DNA from: Mycobacterium vicinigordonae
Lineage (GTDB): Bacteria > Actinomycetota > Actinomycetes > Mycobacteriales > Mycobacteriaceae
Assembly: GCF_013466425.1 (NCBI RefSeq)
Contig: NZ_CP059165.1
Span: forward strand, 3,534,001 to 3,598,000
Reading direction: 5' to 3'
DNA: 64,000 nucleotides
In this document: positions 9,532-18,636 of the stretch, in pieces
Position numbering within the stretch: the first letter of the stretch is position 1
Layout of the letters: each line of letters starts with the position of its first letter
Program-made: the position numbers and the translations under genes
Notes under the pieces: model-generated
What the model saw: only the letters and a program-made list of their open reading frames with translations
Database searches by the model: none
Told to the model about the DNA's origin: nothing

Positions 9532-10692
9532 ATGCTCCAGACGATCGCGGTCCGCGGATACCGCTCGTTGCGCGAGGTGGTGATGACGCTGGGCCGGCTG
9601 TCCGTCGTCACGGGCGCCAACGGCACCGGCAAGTCCTCGGTATATCGGGCGCTGCGCCTACTGGCCGATTGCGGTCGCGGCGAAGTGATCGGCTCGTTGG
9701 CTCGCGAGGGTGGGCTGCAATCAGCGCTGTGGGCCGGGCCCGAGCAACTCGGTGGCGCACGCCGTCAGGGGAAGACTCAAGGTACCGTGCGCACGCGCCC
9801 AGTTTCTCTCGGACTCGGTTTCGCTGCAGACGATTTCGGCTACTTGACCGACCTTGGCATACCGCAGATGGCCGGCTACCGCAGCGAGTTCTCGCACGAT
9901 CCAGAGATCAAGCGCGAGGTGTTGTTCGCCGGCCCGGTATTGCGGCGCAGCACAGCACTGGTGCAACGAACGCGCGAATTCGCCGAAGTGATCAGCGATT
10001 CAGGCCGCGGCTTCGACGAGCTCACCCGCAACCTGCCGCCCTACCGCAGCGTGCTCACCGAATACGCTCATCCGCAAGCACTTCCGGAGCTCGCTGCGGT
10101 GCGGGAACGGCTGCGCGGCTGGCGTTTCTACGACGGCTTCCGCGTCGATGCCGCAGCACCCGCCCGACAACGGCAGGTGGGCACCCGCACTCTGGTGCTC
10201 TCCGACGACGGCCGCGATCTGGCTGCAGCCATCCAGACCATCATCGAGGCCGGATTCGACGATCTGAACCGCGCCGTCGCCGAAGCCTTCGACGGCGCCA
10301 CCATCGCAATCGACGTCGACGATGGCCTGTTCGATCTTCGGCTGCAACAACCAGGCATGTTGCGGCCACTGAGAGCAGCCGAATTGTCTGATGGCACACT
10401 GCGATTCCTGCTATGGGCAGCCGCGCTGTTGAGCCCGCAGTCACCGTCGCTGATGGTCCTCAACGAACCGGAGACCTCGCTGCACCCCAGTCTGGTCGGT
10501 CCGCTGGCGTCGCTGATCCGTGTCGCGGCCAAGCAAACCCAGGTTGTGGTGGTCACCCACTCCAGCTCACTGCTGGAAAACCTGCAGGGCGACGACACAA
10601 TCCGAATCGAGTTGTATAAGGACCTTGGCGAGACGCGGATCATCGGCCAGACCCTGCTGACCACCCCGCCGTGGGACTGGGGAAAGCGGTAG
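9532..10692 (+). CDS. AAA/SMC-like ATPase of the RecF/OLD-type ABC superfamily
   Basis: From the ATG at 9532 (MLQTIAVRGYRSLRE) the protein has the classic architecture of stand-alone ABC-ATPases. It shows Walker A GANGTGKSS, a long insertion, a signature-like ELSDGTLRFLL, Walker B LMVLNEPETSLHPSL and the H-loop VVVVTHSSSLL. No nuclease (TOPRIM) domain follows, which distinguishes it from OLD nucleases. Such proteins appear in DNA repair, anti-phage and toxin-antitoxin settings, but the role of this one cannot be assigned. It follows the PE_PGRS protease by 89 nt and precedes the TetR gene by 75 nt on the same strand. Confidence 0.8.
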   Translation: MLQTIAVRGYRSLREVVMTLGRLSVVTGANGTGKSSVYRALRLLADCGRGEVIGSLAREGGLQSALWAGPEQLGGARRQGKTQGTVRTRPVSLGLGFAADDFGYLTDLGIPQMAGYRSEFSHDPEIKREVLFAGPVLRRSTALVQRTREFAEVISDSGRGFDELTRNLPPYRSVLTEYAHPQALPELAAVRERLRGWRFYDGFRVDAAAPARQRQVGTRTLVLSDDGRDLAAAIQTIIEAGFDDLNRAVAEAFDGATIAIDVDDGLFDLRLQQPGMLRPLRAAELSDGTLRFLLWAAALLSPQSPSLMVLNEPETSLHPSLVGPLASLIRVAAKQTQVVVVTHSSSLLENLQGDDTIRIELYKDLGETRIIGQTLLTTPPWDWGKR

Positions 10693-10732
10693 CTCCCACC
10701 ATGCGGAGCACGGGTGTGACGCACGACAGGAG

Positions 10733-10754
10733 TGCAAAATGTGCAGAACGTGCA
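10733..10754. promoter_or_regulatory. triple TGCA operator upstream of the TetR gene
   Basis: TGCA occurs three times at exact 9-bp steps (10733, 10742, 10751), giving TGCA-N5-TGCA-N5-TGCA. The same architecture recurs before mmpS at 11402-11423, and the two share the core TGCAAAATRTGCAGA. The site lies 14 nt before the ATG chosen for the TetR gene, where autorepression would be expected. This is an inference from sequence. Confidence 0.7.
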
Positions 10755-10767
10755 ATTATTGGAAGCT

Positions 10768-11376
10768 ATGGCCAATCCATTGGGTCTTCGCGAGCGACGC
10801 CGCCGCCAAACAAGCGCGGACATCCGCGGTGCTGCGGTGCGCCTGGCGCAGGCCCGCGGCTGGGACAAGGTGACGATCGAAGAGATCTGCGCCCAGGCCG
10901 GAATCTCCACCCGTACGTTCTTCAACTACTTCCCCAACAAGGAAGCCGCCATCGCCTACGGCCCGTCGGACCTACCGCCCGAGTTGGCCGATGAGTTCGT
11001 CGCCGCCGGACCGGCCCCCCTATCAGTGGTGCTGGACGAGCTGATCACCCTGGCGGCACACCACCTTCGGGACATGCCCCCCCAGCGTGAGCAGGCCGTT
11101 TGCATGCTCGATCTGGCCAAAACCACACCTGCCGTACTTGCCGCCTTCCTCGCCGACCTGGAGCGCTTTCAAAGTCAACTAAACGATATTGTCGCCAAAC
11201 GCCAGGGCCTGCCGTCCGACGACGAGATTCCCGCGCTGATTTCCGCGCTGGCATTAACCGCGGTACGTTCCGGTATCGAGCGGTGGTCGAGCAGCCCGCC
11301 GGAGGACGCCGGCGACACGCCGATGCCCTACGTGGAGCGCGCTGCGACGCTTGTCAACAGCATCTTCACCAAGTGA
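10768..11376 (+). CDS. TetR-family transcriptional regulator of the adjacent mmpS-mmpL
   Basis: About 202 residues from the ATG at 10768, with GGAAG 5 nt upstream. The in-frame GTG codons at 10732-10750 lie inside the operator repeat and are unlikely starts. The N-terminal helix-turn-helix is clear (DKVTIEEICAQAGIS then TRTFFNYFPNKEAAI). The rest is an all-helical ligand-binding domain ending about residue 200. It precedes mmpS by 185 nt on the same strand. The shared operator repeats before its own gene and before mmpS indicate an autoregulated local repressor. The inducer is unknown; TetR control of mmpS/mmpL pairs is established in other mycobacteria. Confidence 0.88.
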   Translation: MANPLGLRERRRRQTSADIRGAAVRLAQARGWDKVTIEEICAQAGISTRTFFNYFPNKEAAIAYGPSDLPPELADEFVAAGPAPLSVVLDELITLAAHHLRDMPPQREQAVCMLDLAKTTPAVLAAFLADLERFQSQLNDIVAKRQGLPSDDEIPALISALALTAVRSGIERWSSSPPEDAGDTPMPYVERAATLVNSIFTK

Positions 11377-11401
11377 CAGCGTGATCGGGATTACAGAAAC
11401 T

Positions 11402-11423
11402 TGCATAGTCTGCAAAATATGCA
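11402..11423. promoter_or_regulatory. triple TGCA operator upstream of mmpS
   Basis: TGCA at 11402, 11411 and 11420, again TGCA-N5-TGCA-N5-TGCA, matching the site at 10733-10754 in spacing and in most spacer bases (TGCAAAATATGCAGA here). It lies about 140 nt before the mmpS start in the TetR-mmpS gap, a position suited to repressing an mmpS-mmpL promoter. Confidence 0.72.
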
Positions 11424-11561
11424 GATGATGTATGGATGGTCCGGTCAGCAGCGTCCATAACGCATCGGGCCGTCTCGGGCTGCGTCACGGACGGGTCCGG
11501 CAAATCGTATGCAGCGCACCGCATCTCGTCGTGTCGTCAAGAAAGGCTCGGGTAAGTGCAG

Positions 11562-11990
11562 ATGGCGAAAATCGTGCGCAACGCCTGGTTGCCGTTGCTG
11601 ATCGCCGCAGTGGTGGCCATCGGTGGATTTGCCGTGGCCCGGGTTAAGTCGTTCTACGCCGCCGACAATGCCGACACGCTGACCAGTGCAAAGGTAGACG
11701 ATTCCAAACCCTTCAAGCCCAAGGTGGTCAAGTACGAGATCTTCGGTTCGGCCACCCGCGCCAATATCAACTACCTGGACCTGAGTGCCTCACCGGAGCG
11801 ATTAGACGGCGCGCCGCTGCCCTGGTCTTTGGTACTCAGCACCACCGCCCCCTCGGTCTTCCCCAATATCTCGGCGCAGAGCGATGGGGATGTGCTCGGG
11901 TGCCGCATCACCGTCGACGACGAGATCAAGGACGAACAGACATCCACCGGCGTGCACGCCCTGACCTCTTGCATGGTGAAATCCGCATGA
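11562..11990 (+). CDS. MmpS-family membrane accessory protein
   Basis: 142 residues from the ATG at 11562. One N-terminal transmembrane helix ([17 protein letters not shown]) is followed by a periplasmic beta-sandwich with the family pattern [28 protein letters not shown] and [14 protein letters not shown] (quoted in pieces). Two cysteines (LGCRI, TSCMV) fit the usual MmpS disulfide. MmpS proteins partner the co-encoded MmpL in exporting lipids, siderophores or drugs. Its stop overlaps the mmpL start by ATGA, so the two are translationally coupled. A GTG at 11556 in the same frame is an alternative start. Confidence 0.92.
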   Translation: MAKIVRNAWLPLLIAAVVAIGGFAVARVKSFYAADNADTLTSAKVDDSKPFKPKVVKYEIFGSATRANINYLDLSASPERLDGAPLPWSLVLSTTAPSVFPNISAQSDGDVLGCRITVDDEIKDEQTSTGVHALTSCMVKSA

Positions 11991-14896
11991 GCGCTCCCAC
12001 TCAAGACGCACCCACCGATGCCATCCCGGTCGTCGAGCACAAGTCGCGCCCGAAGATCGCGCATTTCATTCGCACGTTTGCCGTGCCGATCATTCTCGGC
12101 TGGATCGGACTCATCGCGGCCGTAAACGTCCTGGTCCCCCAGCTCGACGAGGTCGGCAAGATGCGTTCGGTCTCGATGAGCCCGGACGACGCTCAATCGG
12201 TGATCGCGACAAAGCGCGTGGGTGAGGTGTTCAAGGAATACAAGTCCAACAGCTCGGTGATGATCGTGCTGGAAGGCCAGAATCCCCTCGGCGCCGACTC
12301 GCATGCCTTCTACGACCAGATGGTTAGAAAGCTCGAGGCCGATACCAATCACGTTGAGCACGTTCAGGATTTCTGGAGTGATCCGCTCACCGGCGCTGGT
12401 GCGCAGAGCAATGACGGCAAGGCTGCCTACGTGCAGGTCTACCTCGTCGGAAACATGGGCGAGACCAGGGCTAACGACTCGGTCGAGGCGGTCCAGGCAA
12501 TCGTCAAGAGCCTCACGCCACCTCACGGGGTCAAGGCGTACGTCACCGGCCCCTCGGCCCTGGAAGCCGACCAGCACCTCGCCGGTGACCGCAGCCTGCA
12601 GCTGATCGAGACCGCGACGTTCGTCGTAATTATCGCGATGCTGCTGATGGTCTACCGCTCGATCATTACCGTGCTACTCACATTGGCAATGGTGGTGTTC
12701 GAGCTTGCCGCCGCGCGCGGCGTGGTCGCCTTCCTCGGCTACCACAACATCATCGGCCTCTCCACGTTCGCCACCAACCTGTTGGTGACACTGGCGATCG
12801 CGGCCGCCACCGACTACGCGATCTTCCTGATCGGGCGATATCAGGAAGCCCGAGCCATTGGAGAATCCCGAGAAGACGCCTACTACACCATGTTCGAGGG
12901 CACGGCCCACGTGGTGCTCGGGTCGGGCCTAACCATTGCCGGCGCTACCTTCTGCCTACACTTCACGAATTTGCCCTACTTCCAGACTCTGGGCATCCCG
13001 TTGGCCATCGGCATGGTCACCGTCGTGTTCGCGGCGTTGACGCTTGGACCCGCGGTCATCTCGGTGGCGTCACGCTTCCGTCAGACGCTCGAACCTAAGC
13101 GCGCACAGCGCATTCGCGGCTGGCGCAAGATCGGTGCAGCTGTCGTCCGCTGGCCCGGCCCGATACTTGTGTTGACCATCGGCGTTGCACTCGTGGGCTT
13201 GCTCACGCTGCCCGGATACCGGACCAACTACAACGACCGGAACTACCTGCCCGCCGACCTGCCGGCCAACGCCGGCTACGCGGCCGCCGATCGGCACTTT
13301 TCCAAGGCCCGGATGAACCCCGAGCTGCTGCTCATCGAGAGCGACCACGATCTGCGCAATTCGGCGGACTTCTTGGTGATCAACAAGATCGCCAAAGCGA
13401 TCTTCACGGTTCCCGGCATCAGTCGCGTACAGGCCATCACCCGGCCCGAGGGCACGCCGATCGAGCACACCTCGATCCCGTTCCAGATCAGCATGCAGGG
13501 TGTCAGCCAACAGATGACACAGAAGTACCAGGAAGACCAGATCGCCGACATGCAGCGGCAATCCGAAGAGATGCAGACGACCATCGACAGCATGATCCAG
13601 ATGCAGGACATCACCCAGCAGATGACCAACGACATGCACATCATGGTCGCCAAGATGCACTCCATGACAATGGATGTGGCCGAATTGCGGGACCACATGG
13701 CCGATTTCGAAGACTTTTTCCGACCCATCCGGGCCTACTTCTACTGGGAGAAGCACTGCTACGACATCCCGGTTTGCTATTCGTTGCGGTCGGTCTTCGA
13801 CGCGCTTGACGGCATCGACACAATGACCGACGACATCCAGAGCTTGATGCCGGTGATGGATCACCTCGACACGCTGATGCCGCGGATGAACGCGCTGATG
13901 CCCGAGATGATTCAGAACATGAAAAACATGAAAACCATGATGCTGACTATGTATTCGACCCAGAAGGGTCTGCTGGATCAGCAGAAGCGGGCCCAACAGG
14001 ACTCCGCAGCCATGGGCCGGGCCTTCGACGCTTCCAAGAACGACGACTCCTTCTACCTGCCACCGGAGACGTTCGACAACCCCGAGTTCAAAAAGGGCAT
14101 GAAAAACTTCATCTCGCCCGACGGTCACGCAGTGCGCTTCATCATCAGCCACGACGGCGATCCACTTTCCGCAGAAGGCATCGCTCACATCGACGCGATC
14201 AAGAAGGCCACCTACGAGGCACTCAAGGGCACGCCGATGGAGGGCTCGAAGATCCTCCTCGGCGGTACCGCGGCTACCTTCAAGGACATGCGCGATGGCA
14301 GCAACTATGACCTGCTGATCGCCGGAATCGCTTCCATGTGCCTGATTTTCATCATCATGCTGATCATCACCCGTAGTGTGGTGGCCTCGGCGGTGATCGT
14401 CGGCACCGTAATACTTTCTCTGGGTGCGTCTTTCGGACTCTCAGTGCTGATCTGGCAGCACCTCATCGGTATCGAACTGCACTGGATGGTACTGGCGATG
14501 TCGGTGATCATCCTGCTGGCGGTGGGCGCCGACTACAACCTTTTGTTAGTGGCCCGGTTCAAAGAGGAGATCCACGCCGGCCTGAACACCGGGATCATCC
14601 GGGCGATGGGCGGCACCGGCTCGGTGGTGACCTCCGCGGGTCTGGTGTTCGCGTTCACCATGATGACGATGGCGGTCAGCGAGTTGACGGTGATCGGCCA
14701 GGTCGGCACCACGATCGGATTGGGTCTATTGTTCGACACCCTGATAGTGCGGTCGTTGATGACGCCGGCGATCGCGGCGCTGCTGGGCAAGTGGTTCTGG
14801 TGGCCGCAGCGGGTTCGGCAACGCCCGGTGCCGTCCCCCTGGCCCAAGCCTGCCGAGCAACAGGCCAAAGACTCGACACCGCTGGCTTCGGTGTGA
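11987..14896 (+). CDS. MmpL-family RND transporter (MmpL4/5 type)
   Basis: 969 residues from an ATG overlapping the mmpS stop. It has the 12-TM MmpL plan with proton-relay motifs in TM4 ([18 protein letters not shown]) and TM10 ([16 protein letters not shown]). Between TM7 and TM8, residues about 500-680 form a Met/Gln-rich coiled-coil hairpin with a paired-cysteine tip (KHCYDIPVC), the hallmark of MmpL4/MmpL5-class exporters. That class exports siderophores and some drugs, and glycopeptidolipid intermediates in other species. With mmpS and a local TetR it forms a regulated export operon. The cargo cannot be read from the sequence; no siderophore or lipid synthase gene is in the window. Confidence 0.93.
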   Translation: MSAPTQDAPTDAIPVVEHKSRPKIAHFIRTFAVPIILGWIGLIAAVNVLVPQLDEVGKMRSVSMSPDDAQSVIATKRVGEVFKEYKSNSSVMIVLEGQNPLGADSHAFYDQMVRKLEADTNHVEHVQDFWSDPLTGAGAQSNDGKAAYVQVYLVGNMGETRANDSVEAVQAIVKSLTPPHGVKAYVTGPSALEADQHLAGDRSLQLIETATFVVIIAMLLMVYRSIITVLLTLAMVVFELAAARGVVAFLGYHNIIGLSTFATNLLVTLAIAAATDYAIFLIGRYQEARAIGESREDAYYTMFEGTAHVVLGSGLTIAGATFCLHFTNLPYFQTLGIPLAIGMVTVVFAALTLGPAVISVASRFRQTLEPKRAQRIRGWRKIGAAVVRWPGPILVLTIGVALVGLLTLPGYRTNYNDRNYLPADLPANAGYAAADRHFSKARMNPELLLIESDHDLRNSADFLVINKIAKAIFTVPGISRVQAITRPEGTPIEHTSIPFQISMQGVSQQMTQKYQEDQIADMQRQSEEMQTTIDSMIQMQDITQQMTNDMHIMVAKMHSMTMDVAELRDHMADFEDFFRPIRAYFYWEKHCYDIPVCYSLRSVFDALDGIDTMTDDIQSLMPVMDHLDTLMPRMNALMPEMIQNMKNMKTMMLTMYSTQKGLLDQQKRAQQDSAAMGRAFDASKNDDSFYLPPETFDNPEFKKGMKNFISPDGHAVRFIISHDGDPLSAEGIAHIDAIKKATYEALKGTPMEGSKILLGGTAATFKDMRDGSNYDLLIAGIASMCLIFIIMLIITRSVVASAVIVGTVILSLGASFGLSVLIWQHLIGIELHWMVLAMSVIILLAVGADYNLLLVARFKEEIHAGLNTGIIRAMGGTGSVVTSAGLVFAFTMMTMAVSELTVIGQVGTTIGLGLLFDTLIVRSLMTPAIAALLGKWFWWPQRVRQRPVPSPWPKPAEQQAKDSTPLASV

Positions 14897-14928
14897 TTCG
14901 GGGTCCCGCGCTGTGCTAGATGAAGAGG

Positions 14929-16881
14929 CTAGATGAATGGGTTGAGCACCGGCGGAATGATCTGGTTGCCGGTCACCCCGGTGAACCGGACAAAGATCTG
15001 CGCGGGGATGTTCAGCGTCTGATAGACGCCGGCACCCACCCAGGACACCGGCACCTGCAGGAAGCTGGGCACGGCGTCGACAATGCCCTGAATCGGGTCG
15101 TAGACGAGGTAGGGAATGGTGGCCGCGACGGTGCGTGAGTCTAAGGTCAAATTGGTCGCAACGTCGGGATATCCCTGCGCCGCGAAGTCGGCGCTGACCA
15201 CGCTGAACAAGTTTGAGCCGGGATTGACGTAGGTGCCGTCGAAGACGGTGGACGTCAGCGGCGCGCCCTGCATATAGGCAGGCGTATGAATGCCGAAAGA
15301 ATCCAAAACGGTTGGCGTCGTACTCACGATCTGCCAAGAGTTGTTGATGAGCCCATTTTGGACAGGAGCTACCGAGCCTGCCTGATCCCAGATCAGGAAT
15401 GTCGCTGTCTCCAAAGGTGATTGGAATCCGTGACCGCGGTTGAACTGGTTGGGATCTATATGACCATGGTCGGTGACCATCAGGACGTTCCAATCCTCGC
15501 CGCTGGCCTCAACCGCTCCCATCAGGCCAGTACCCATGGTTCGAGAACCAAGGTTCATATCCATGTTGCGAAGAGCCGCCGCGTATTCCGGCGATGCACC
15601 ACCATATTGATGACCGATTTCATCGACACCCACGAAGTAGGAGAATATGAAATTGCCCTTGGACAGGTCGGCGGTCTGAATCGCGGTAATTGTCTGTGCG
15701 GCAACTTCGTTCTGCGACGCTACCCAGTACGTGTCGCTCGCGGCGTGCGGGACGAAGTGGATATTGTCGGCGGGGTGCGCGCCGGCACCGGCGATGTCGG
15801 TGATGACAGGCCAGTTGGCGATCACGGTGGTGTTGATGTTGTCGCCGTAGGCGCCTTCGAGTTGGTTGTACACCGTTGGCCAGTTGTCGTAGGTCCACGG
15901 GGTGAAGACGTTGTTGGTCACGCCTGCCGTCTCGCTCCACACGCCGGTCTGAATGGTCGTCCACGACGGGTTCGAGACGGTGGTGTGCCCAACGATCGTC
16001 GAAGCGGAGGTGACGCTCTGCGACATCAGCTCGCGGAAGTTTACGTTGAGGGGGTCGGCCAGGACCCTGGCCAAATTCGTGCCGTCGGTGCCGATGAGCA
16101 GGAAATTCACATCCGGTGCGACACCTTGCAGGATGGCCAACTCCTCCGGAGTAACCATCATCAGGCCGGTGTAATAAGGTCCGACTGCGCCGGTCGCGCC
16201 GTTGGTGCCGAACAATGACAAAGCGCGGCCACCGATTCCACCGGCCCCGGCGGGGTTGATCCATCCGCCGATTCCGCCGGTGCCACCGTCGCCGCCATTG
16301 CCCCACAGCAACCCGCCGGTACCGCCGGCGCCGCCGGTGCCACTGCGGAAACCGCCGGTGCCGCCGACTCCGCCGTTGCCGATCAACCCGGCGTTGCCGC
16401 CGCGCCCGCCCTGCGTACCCATCGCTCCCGACCCACCTGCGCCGCCGTTGCCCCAGAGGATCCCGCCGTCGCCGCCCGCCTGTCCGGTGCCGTCAACCCC
16501 GTTAAACCCGTCGCCGATCAACGGACGCCCAAGCAGCAGGTTGGTGGGCGCGTTGATCACACCCAGAATTTGGTCGACGGCACCCTGCAACGGGCCAGCA
16601 CCGGCCGCCTCCGCAGCTGCGTATGCCCCGCTGGCCGCGTTCAACGCTTGGACGAACTCTTCGTGAAACGCCGTCACCCGCGCACTGAGCACCTGGTATT
16701 CCAGGGCGTGTCCGGAGAACAGCGAAGTGATCGCTGCCGACACTTCGTCGGCCGCGGCAGCCAACATTGTGCTGGTCGGGGCCAGCGCCGCCAAGTTGGC
16801 CGCGCTGATCGATGAACCGACACCCGCCGCCTGCGCCGCGGCTGTCGCAATCAGGTCCGGTGCGGCGATCAGATACGTCAT
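14929..16881 (-). CDS. PE_PGRS protein with C-terminal type I phosphodiesterase/alkaline-phosphatase-superfamily domain
   Basis: 650 residues from the ATG at 16881, behind GGGAGG. Residues 1-95 are a PE domain ([20 protein letters not shown]). The linker [10 protein letters not shown] is followed by a short PGRS stretch (about 120-235). The rest is a nucleotide pyrophosphatase/phosphodiesterase-like domain with all signature segments: LLIGTDGTN (first metal Asp), [14 protein letters not shown] (nucleophile Ser/Thr loop), [12 protein letters not shown] (Asp and His), MVTDHGHID (Asp-His) and RGHGF (His). This set coordinates the two metals of NPP/alkaline-phosphatase enzymes. A PE domain implies ESX-5 export, so the enzyme should act at the cell surface or in the host. 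The substrate (nucleotides, cyclic dinucleotides, phosphodiester lipids) is unknown. Confidence 0.88.
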   Translation of the reverse strand: MTYLIAAPDLIATAAAQAAGVGSSISAANLAALAPTSTMLAAAADEVSAAITSLFSGHALEYQVLSARVTAFHEEFVQALNAASGAYAAAEAAGAGPLQGAVDQILGVINAPTNLLLGRPLIGDGFNGVDGTGQAGGDGGILWGNGGAGGSGAMGTQGGRGGNAGLIGNGGVGGTGGFRSGTGGAGGTGGLLWGNGGDGGTGGIGGWINPAGAGGIGGRALSLFGTNGATGAVGPYYTGLMMVTPEELAILQGVAPDVNFLLIGTDGTNLARVLADPLNVNFRELMSQSVTSASTIVGHTTVSNPSWTTIQTGVWSETAGVTNNVFTPWTYDNWPTVYNQLEGAYGDNINTTVIANWPVITDIAGAGAHPADNIHFVPHAASDTYWVASQNEVAAQTITAIQTADLSKGNFIFSYFVGVDEIGHQYGGASPEYAAALRNMDMNLGSRTMGTGLMGAVEASGEDWNVLMVTDHGHIDPNQFNRGHGFQSPLETATFLIWDQAGSVAPVQNGLINNSWQIVSTTPTVLDSFGIHTPAYMQGAPLTSTVFDGTYVNPGSNLFSVVSADFAAQGYPDVATNLTLDSRTVAATIPYLVYDPIQGIVDAVPSFLQVPVSWVGAGVYQTLNIPAQIFVRFTGVTGNQIIPPVLNPFI

Positions 16882-17178
16882 CGTGGACCTCCCACTCGGC
16901 AACTTCTGGAATATCGGCAAATGCTCGCACGACTTCGACGCTTTTTCGAGTAAAACACCGCATGGGATCAGAGGGTCGCGTAAACGCGATTTGCGATCGG
17001 AAAAATTTTTCTCATATTGTTTTCATGTTGTTCGCACACATAGTTCAGATCGACCGGGAATGCTGTGCACAGGGAGTTACGCCAACTCCGTTTCACTCGA
17101 ATCACTCAGCGGGACAATGGAGTCCGATTGGCCCCGACCGATATGCTGCGAAATTGCGTAATGCCGCGGCCGCCGAGA
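16882..17178. other. AT-richer intergenic region upstream of the PE_PGRS-phosphodiesterase gene
   Basis: 297 bases with no supported gene. The central part (about 16990-17040) is notably AT-rich for this genome (runs such as GGAAAAATTTTTCTC and ATATTGTTTTCATG). It includes a symmetric AAAAATTTTT core at 17001-17010. That suits a leftward promoter with a nucleoid-protein-bound (Lsr2-type) upstream region. GGGAGG at the left edge is the PE_PGRS ribosome-binding site. Confidence 0.4.
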
Positions 17179-18042
17179 TTAATTCACCACATCGAAAATT
17201 GCCGCCGCCGAAGTAACGGCTTTATCGGCATTGCCTTCGTCGTGCAGCTGCATCCGTACGCCAATTCGTCCCTGCCCTCCGGCATGCGCGGTGCCCTGCA
17301 CCCGGAATGGCCCCACCTTGCCACGCGACATGAACATCACGTGCCAGCTGACCACCTGCACCTTGCGCGTTCCGGTCAGCTCGGCTGCGAGATCGATTGC
17401 GGCAGTTTCCAGAACGACGTGCTGCGGACCGATGTGCAGCGCGGCGTCGGGCGAGGCGAATTCCGCGCTCAGCGCCGGCAGCACCCAATGGCCGTCGACC
17501 CGTTTGCTGGCACCGAATGCCGACCACAGCGGTGGTAGGTCAGGCGAATCCTCGATTATCAGCTCGGTACCTGAAACATCCATCCGGTCAAGGCCTTCCG
17601 GAGGTTTGCCGATGGTAGCACCCTGTCCCTCGTTGAAGGCGATCACCCGGTCCGGGTTGTCGGCGTCGACGATCTTGCAACGCCCGTAACCCATCGTGCG
17701 GCCTTGGTGCACGATGCCCGAGTCGACGATCTCGACGCGGCTGACGTCGTAGCCGGGGTCGATGATCTGCACCGACGCGATGACCGGATTGGGCACCGCG
17801 ACCATGTCGGTCTGACAACCCTCCGGTGACGAGATGGCAAGTGGGGCAACCATGATGCCGCCGGACTCGTTGCGCATGTCGCGGCGGATGGTGACGGTGT
17901 TGTCGACCTCACCAAGGTCCATCGACGAGTGCTTGCGGCCGATGTAGCGGTAGCTCAGTAGACCGGTCCAGCGTCGGAACAGCTCGTCGCGGTAGGCGTC
18001 GGGATCGTCGGCCAGTTCCCGGATATCGCGCAGTTCACTCAC
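17179..18042 (-). CDS. double hot-dog (PaaI/thioesterase-like) protein of unknown substrate
   Basis: 287 residues starting MSELRDIRELADDPDAYRD. Two repeated alpha/beta units each show a hot-dog-like pattern of a glycine-containing helix and curved strands. The first runs about 60-150 (GGIMVAPLAISSPEGC to MGYGRCKIVDADNPDRVIAF) and the second about 180-285 (PALSAEFASPDAALHIGPQ to VSAAAIFDV-like end). Acyl-CoA thioesterases and dehydratases use this fold, but no canonical catalytic HxxxGG or Asp motif is evident. It is upstream of nothing on its own strand in this direction; the cupin gene lies 50 nt beyond its 5' end on the same strand, so it may be the last gene of the 22.0-17.2 kb minus-strand run. 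Confidence 0.55.
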   Translation of the reverse strand: MSELRDIRELADDPDAYRDELFRRWTGLLSYRYIGRKHSSMDLGEVDNTVTIRRDMRNESGGIMVAPLAISSPEGCQTDMVAVPNPVIASVQIIDPGYDVSRVEIVDSGIVHQGRTMGYGRCKIVDADNPDRVIAFNEGQGATIGKPPEGLDRMDVSGTELIIEDSPDLPPLWSAFGASKRVDGHWVLPALSAEFASPDAALHIGPQHVVLETAAIDLAAELTGTRKVQVVSWHVMFMSRGKVGPFRVQGTAHAGGQGRIGVRMQLHDEGNADKAVTSAAAIFDVVN

Positions 18043-18092
18043 TTTCGGACGCCCTTCTTCGTGAAATCCGAGGCTACGGCAGGGGACGCGGC

Positions 18093-18626
18093 CTATACAA
18101 ATTTAGCCTCAAGTGTCACGCTCGGACTCTGCGACGGCGAGACACCTAATGAGATGACACTGAGCCGGCATCCGCGCGGCCCAGTGCGCCAGGCGTGATC
18201 TACGCCAGTGACCACCGCAGTGTCACCGGCTTCCAGCGGATGCGCGCCGTCGTCCAGCAGCAGTTCGACGGATCCACTGATCACCAGGTCAAGATCGACA
18301 GTGTCGGTGTGGTGCATCGAGAACGCCACGCCCGGCCCGTAGTCGATGATCTTCCAGTTGATCGCGCCAGGAGCTACCCCAAGATCCAGGAGATCGGCGC
18401 GCCGGCCGCCGTCTGAGATCGCAGCCGCCGGCGCGCCATAGAGGACCGAGTACAAGATGCCTTCGAAGCCGGGAAAGCCCTGCAGCGTTACTGGGCCGTG
18501 CTGCGCGACACAGGAGCATCCGTCGGCGTCGACGCCGGTGACCAACAACCGACCTCCGCTGGCGGACAGTGGCCCTTGCGCTCCTTCGGGAATCGATACG
18601 AAGCCGCTCGCGGCGTGCTCAGTCAT
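18093..18626 (-). CDS. cupin-domain protein
   Basis: About 177 residues from the ATG at 18626. The second half is a conserved cupin barrel: SMHHTDTVDLDLVISGSVELLLDD, then HPLEAGDTAVV and DHAWR (given in pieces). Together they provide the His-x-His...Glu/Asp...His metal ligands in cupin motif 1/2 order, with one acidic ligand replaced by Asp. Such single-domain cupins are usually metal-dependent oxygenases, isomerases or small-ligand sensors. It starts 11 nt after the TPR gene's stop, so it belongs to the ECH-lipase-TPR-cupin operon. Confidence 0.72.
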   Translation of the reverse strand: MTEHAASGFVSIPEGAQGPLSASGGRLLVTGVDADGCSCVAQHGPVTLQGFPGFEGILYSVLYGAPAAAISDGGRRADLLDLGVAPGAINWKIIDYGPGVAFSMHHTDTVDLDLVISGSVELLLDDGAHPLEAGDTAVVTGVDHAWRTGPRGCRLSVISLGVSPSQSPSVTLEAKFV

Positions 18627-18636
18627 GCTCAGCACT

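Noticed and set aside
9532..10692. AAA ATPase as an anti-phage (OLD/Gabija-like) system
   Set aside because: No TOPRIM domain and no partner helicase or nuclease next to it.
13070..14188. 372-residue antisense frame inside mmpL
   Set aside because: Its sequence is antisense to the coiled-coil region; it has no start signal and no homologous domain.
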